Below are positions 14,458 to 16,500 of a DNA stretch of 16,500 nucleotides, piece by piece; the stretch's first letter is position 1; the number at the start of each line of letters is the position of its first letter. This DNA is from Candidatus Stahliibacteriota bacterium (GTDB lineage Bacteria > Hydrothermota > Tepidihabitantia > B3-TA06). The notes under the pieces are model-generated. The model was not told the origin of the DNA and searched no databases. It was given only the letters and a program-made list of their open reading frames with translations. The DNA lies in the NCBI GenBank assembly GCA_030670165.1, contig DAOVCF010000018.1:1-16500 (forward strand), read 5' to 3'. A program made the position numbers and the translations under genes.

Positions 14458-14486
14458 ACTATACACGAAATTAGCAAGGCTGTCAA
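14458..14486 (-). promoter_or_regulatory. Sigma-70-type promoter for the Roadblock-GTPase operon
   Basis: On the minus strand TTGACA (14486-14481) and TATAGT (14463-14458) are separated by exactly 17 bases. The start of transcription would fall near 14451, about 25 bases before the GTG at 14426, leaving room for AAGGAGG. This also rules out the longer upstream start of the Roadblock gene. Confidence 0.75.
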
Positions 14487-14591
14487 CTACTTTGGTCGTT
14501 CTTGAGTCGAGAGACAGTTGCAGGGGTGGTCGCCAACAGCAAGGCCTGAATTGCCCTCTCTCCAGCAAGCGCTCTTCTATCCATTCTACAT

Positions 14592-14619
14592 TTGACACCT
14601 CCACACTCTCAGCTATAAT
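14592..14619 (+). promoter_or_regulatory. Consensus sigma-70-type promoter for the surface-repeat gene
   Basis: TTGACA (14592-14597) and TATAAT (14614-14619) are both perfect, 16 bases apart. The transcript would start near 14626 and carry a leader of about 95 bases with two ribosome sites and a family A hairpin. Bases 14487-14591 between this and the divergent promoter show no clear operator. Confidence 0.8.
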
Positions 14620-14677
14620 TCCATTCGACAAGAAAGTTTGAGTTCAGTCCTCAAAAGGAGGAGCAAATGTTTTCAAT

Positions 14678-14710
14678 GCTCCTTTTGCGCTTCGCGCAAA
14701 AGATCACGAG
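14678..14710 (+). repeat. Family A palindromic element, copy 3 (leader of surface-repeat gene)
   Basis: GCTC, a perfect 9 bp stem CTTTTGCGC / GCGCAAAAG with loop TTC, then ATCACGAG. It lies between two good ribosome sites, AAGGAGG (14655-14661, before ATG 14667) and AGGAGGAG (14709-14716, before ATG 14721). Its left end CTCCTTTT can also pair with AAAAGGAG of the first site. Confidence 0.8.
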
Positions 14711-14720
14711 GAGGAGTTTT

Positions 14721-15875
14721 ATGCGCAACTCAGAAAGTGTTCGTATCTTAGCCGTCATTATCATGGCGCTTTTCATGCCATCGGTGATCTTAGCCCAGGC
14801 CGATCCCGTAGACAGGCCTATATCCGTTTCGTGCGTTCCCGGCTTTTCAAGCAACGGTCCCACCTCATACAGCGTCACCACCAACTTTTCCATAAACATA
14901 CTCGGAGGCCTGAACCGGAGGGTTCACGGCTGCGAGATAGGCGGTCTATTCAACATAGAGAAGGAAGAGGTAATCGGTTTTCAGGCGGCCGGTGTTGGAA
15001 GCTTTGTAGGCGCAGACCTCGTCGGCGCTCAAATCGCAGGGGTCGTCAACGTTGTCGGCGGCTACGCTAGTGGCTTTCAAGCCGCAGGCGTGGGCAACTT
15101 TGTGGGCTCGGATTTTGCCGGCTTTCAAGGTGCAGGCGTATTTAACATGGTTGTAGGCGACTTCGATGTGGCCCAGGTAGCAGGGGTAGCCAACATTGCC
15201 GAGGGTGAGGTCAGAGGCGTTCAGATTGCCGGCCCGTTTAACTTTGCCGAGGGCAACAGTGGCGTCCAGATCGCGGTCGTCAACATCTCCGGCGAGGTGA
15301 TCGGCGGGCAGATCGGCGTTGTCAACATCGCCAGAAAGGTCACCGGGTTCCAGCTTGGCCTGGTGAACGTCGCCGAGGAGATGACCGGCGTGCCCCTGGG
15401 TCTGGTCAGCATTGTCGGCAACGGACAGTTCCACGTTAACGCATGGTTTGACGAGACCTCGATCCTCAACGTGGGTCTCAAGTGCGGTTCGAAGCACGCC
15501 TATACCGTGGTTGAATACGGCATCAACCCGCTGGGCGATTATGCCAACAACAAGCTGGGTCTGGGAGTAGGCGGGCACATACCGGCCGATCCCTTGTTTG
15601 TGGATATCGACGCGGTAGGCTACAGCGTCGTCGAGGGCATTCTGCCGGTTACTGAAACACGCTCAAGTCTGCTTGCAAGGCTTCGCGTCACCGGCGGCTG
15701 GCAGATTAGCCCCAAGCTTGCGGTAACCCTCGGCCCGACCTTAAACGTCTGGCACTCCACCGAGGAGGACGGTTCGGATATACCCCTCTTTGACCTGCTC
15801 ATCTATGAGCATCAGGGTGAGAACACCTGGACCCGCATCTGGGCGGGATTTTCTGTCGGAGTTCAACTACTTTAG
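14721..15875 (+). CDS. Secreted surface-repeat protein (LA_2272-type repeats)
   Basis: This is a 384-residue exported protein. Residues 1-26 are a signal peptide with a hydrophobic core and likely cleavage after 'VILAQA'. Residues 70-236 are eleven tandem repeats of the form G-x-Q-h-(A)-G-h-x-N-h followed by a short polar turn. Six repeats of 16 residues (from 'GCEIGGLFNIEKEEVI') are followed by one of 15 and four of 14 ('GGQIGVVNIARKVT'). Such repeats suggest a stacked beta structure at the cell surface or outer membrane, as in LA_2272-type surface proteins. Residues 237-384 are likely beta strands ending in an outer-membrane-like 'WAGFSVGVQLL'. I chose ATG 14721 (AGGAGGAG upstream, direct entry into the signal peptide). 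ATG 14667 is in frame with its own good site and would add 18 residues across the palindrome. Function is unknown. Confidence 0.85.
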   Translation: MRNSESVRILAVIIMALFMPSVILAQADPVDRPISVSCVPGFSSNGPTSYSVTTNFSINILGGLNRRVHGCEIGGLFNIEKEEVIGFQAAGVGSFVGADLVGAQIAGVVNVVGGYASGFQAAGVGNFVGSDFAGFQGAGVFNMVVGDFDVAQVAGVANIAEGEVRGVQIAGPFNFAEGNSGVQIAVVNISGEVIGGQIGVVNIARKVTGFQLGLVNVAEEMTGVPLGLVSIVGNGQFHVNAWFDETSILNVGLKCGSKHAYTVVEYGINPLGDYANNKLGLGVGGHIPADPLFVDIDAVGYSVVEGILPVTETRSSLLARLRVTGGWQISPKLAVTLGPTLNVWHSTEEDGSDIPLFDLLIYEHQGENTWTRIWAGFSVGVQLL

Positions 15876-15902
15876 GGTCAAGTTGTTGCAGCGAGGAGGA
15901 GC

Positions 15903-16433
15903 ATGGACGTAAATATCACTTTCTGGTTTCTCCCAGCCCTGGGGATTTGGTTGTTGTGTTGCGTTGTTCGCAGCACCTACGAGGTTTTGAAGTACAGGAG
16001 GCCTGCGGTGCGTGAAAACAAGGGGCTATTTATCCTGATGATGGCCGTCATGTTCTTAATGTGGGCGGCGTGGGGATTTATGAGCTTCGCCGATCCGGTG
16101 AAGATGACGTTCATAACCTGGCCTCGATACGTCGGCGCGGGGGTATTCGTTATCGGGTTAGGCCTTTTTATATTCTCCGACGTCGCCAAGAAGGGGGTAA
16201 TAGACAAGGGGTTCCTGGTCACAAAAGGCATCTATTCCAAGATACGGCATCCCATGTACTTAGGACAGTTTCTTATGGCCGTGGGTTTGCCATTCTTTAA
16301 CCGCGGGTTGGTGACCTTGTGCCTGTCAGTATTCTGGATAGCCCAGCTTCTCTACTGGCGATGGTTGGAGGAGAAGGAGCTGCTCGCTAAGTATCCGGAG
16401 TACGCGGAGTACAGGAAGCGAACCTGGTTTTAA
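15903..16433 (+). CDS. Isoprenylcysteine carboxyl methyltransferase-family membrane protein
   Basis: This 176-residue integral membrane protein has about four to five hydrophobic helices (for example 6-23, 41-62, 74-93, 121-148). It carries the family signature in its C-terminal half, 'LVTKGIYSKIRHPMYLGQ' with R115-H-P-x-Y119, followed by 'EEKELLAKYPEYAEYRKRT' (156-174). Members bind S-adenosylmethionine at this C-terminal site and methylate small lipophilic or lipid substrates, and bacterial members rarely act on prenyl-cysteine. The substrate here is unknown. AGGAGG ends three bases before the ATG, and the gene follows the surface-repeat gene by 27 bases, so it is probably co-transcribed from 14592. 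Family A elements follow its stop. Confidence 0.85.
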   Translation: MDVNITFWFLPALGIWLLCCVVRSTYEVLKYRRPAVRENKGLFILMMAVMFLMWAAWGFMSFADPVKMTFITWPRYVGAGVFVIGLGLFIFSDVAKKGVIDKGFLVTKGIYSKIRHPMYLGQFLMAVGLPFFNRGLVTLCLSVFWIAQLLYWRWLEEKELLAKYPEYAEYRKRTWF

Positions 16434-16439
16434 CGATTT

Positions 16440-16471
16440 GCTCATTTTTGCGGCAGCAAAAAAGATCGCGA
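16440..16471 (+). repeat. Family A palindromic element, copy 4
   Basis: GCTC, stem TTTTTGC / GCAAAAA with loop GGCA, then the tail ATCGCGA. The stem is 7 bp with an A/A mismatch at its base, weaker than in copies 1-3. It begins six bases after the stop of the methyltransferase-like gene. Confidence 0.65.
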
Positions 16472-16476
16472 TTAAT

Positions 16477-16500
16477 CCTCCTTTTCTCCTGCGGAGAGAA
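16477..16500 (+). repeat. Family A palindromic element, copy 5, cut by window end
   Basis: CCTC, then CTTTTCTCC, loop TGC and GGAGAGAA up to the last base. The arms pair with one G-T wobble. The right end and tail lie beyond the window. It is in tandem with copy 4, five bases apart. Confidence 0.6.

Noticed and set aside
14946..15578. Minus-strand open frame of 210 codons opposite the surface-repeat gene.
   Set aside because: Its repeats are the mirror of the GxQxxG repeats on the plus strand, which has a signal peptide, ribosome site and promoter.
16440..16471. Hairpin after the methyltransferase-like gene as an intrinsic terminator.
   Set aside because: No T-run follows the stem on the plus strand; the sequence after it is AAGATCGC, as in the other family A copies.
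10298..16500. CRISPR-like array from the repeated hairpins.
   Set aside because: Copies are few, far apart and not evenly spaced, their cores differ, and no cas genes are visible.

Overview
This window is bacterial chromosome carrying mostly housekeeping genes: chromosome segregation and replication, a translation-factor paralogue, a metal transporter, a small signalling operon and two cell-envelope genes. I see no phage, transposase, CRISPR array, rRNA or tRNA. Predicted lipoprotein and secreted surface-repeat genes suggest a diderm (Gram-negative-type) cell. The protein mix (DUF4416 protein, SPFH protein, Roadblock plus small GTPase, repeat-type surface protein) fits an uncultured candidate-phylum bacterium, for example of the WOR-3/Stahlbacteria type, but that placement is only an inference. 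Genes usually start behind clear AGGAGG-like sites, often with GTG, and neighbours commonly overlap by 4-32 bases.

Layout. (1) 1-2155, plus strand: the end of a beta-rich protein of unknown function, scpB, a DUF4416 gene and a QueD/PTPS-like gene, all overlapping and so probably one operon. (2) 2204-2812, minus strand: a lone membrane-anchored protein of unknown function. Bases 2156-2203 hold nothing clear. (3) 2875-3831: an SPFH/band-7 membrane protein with its own promoter, which overlaps the start of the divergent gene. (4) 3890-10279, plus strand: recF, dciA (DUF721), gyrB, an M42 aminopeptidase and an EF-G-like GTPase, tightly packed. (5) 10280-10477: a structured intergenic region with two inverted copies of a hairpin element, a likely terminator between them and a promoter. 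(6) 10478-13022: the znuA-znuC-znuB type metal ABC importer, each gene overlapping the next by 1-4 bases. (7) 14426 down to 13058, minus strand: a Roadblock/LC7 protein, a doubtful small ORF and a COG2229-type small GTPase, behind a near-consensus promoter. This resembles an MglB/MglA or conservon-type polarity or signalling pair. (8) 14592-16433, plus strand: a consensus promoter, a secreted protein with eleven 14-16-residue repeats, and an isoprenylcysteine-methyltransferase-like membrane enzyme.

The least expected content is two families of small palindromes. Family A has a GCTC start, a 9-10 bp stem with variable core, a three-base loop and an ATCGC-like tail. There are four whole copies, one copy cut by the window end, and one half copy. 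Family B has a 14 bp stem with fixed outer CCCCAC/GTGGGG and a GAA loop, in two copies: one supplies the region just before the recF start, the other lies in frame inside the end of znuC. In both families the stem cores differ but stay self-complementary, so the fold rather than the sequence appears to be kept. Several proteins also lack signature catalytic or nucleotide-binding residues: the QueD-like protein, the EF-G-like GTPase and the COG2229-like GTPase.
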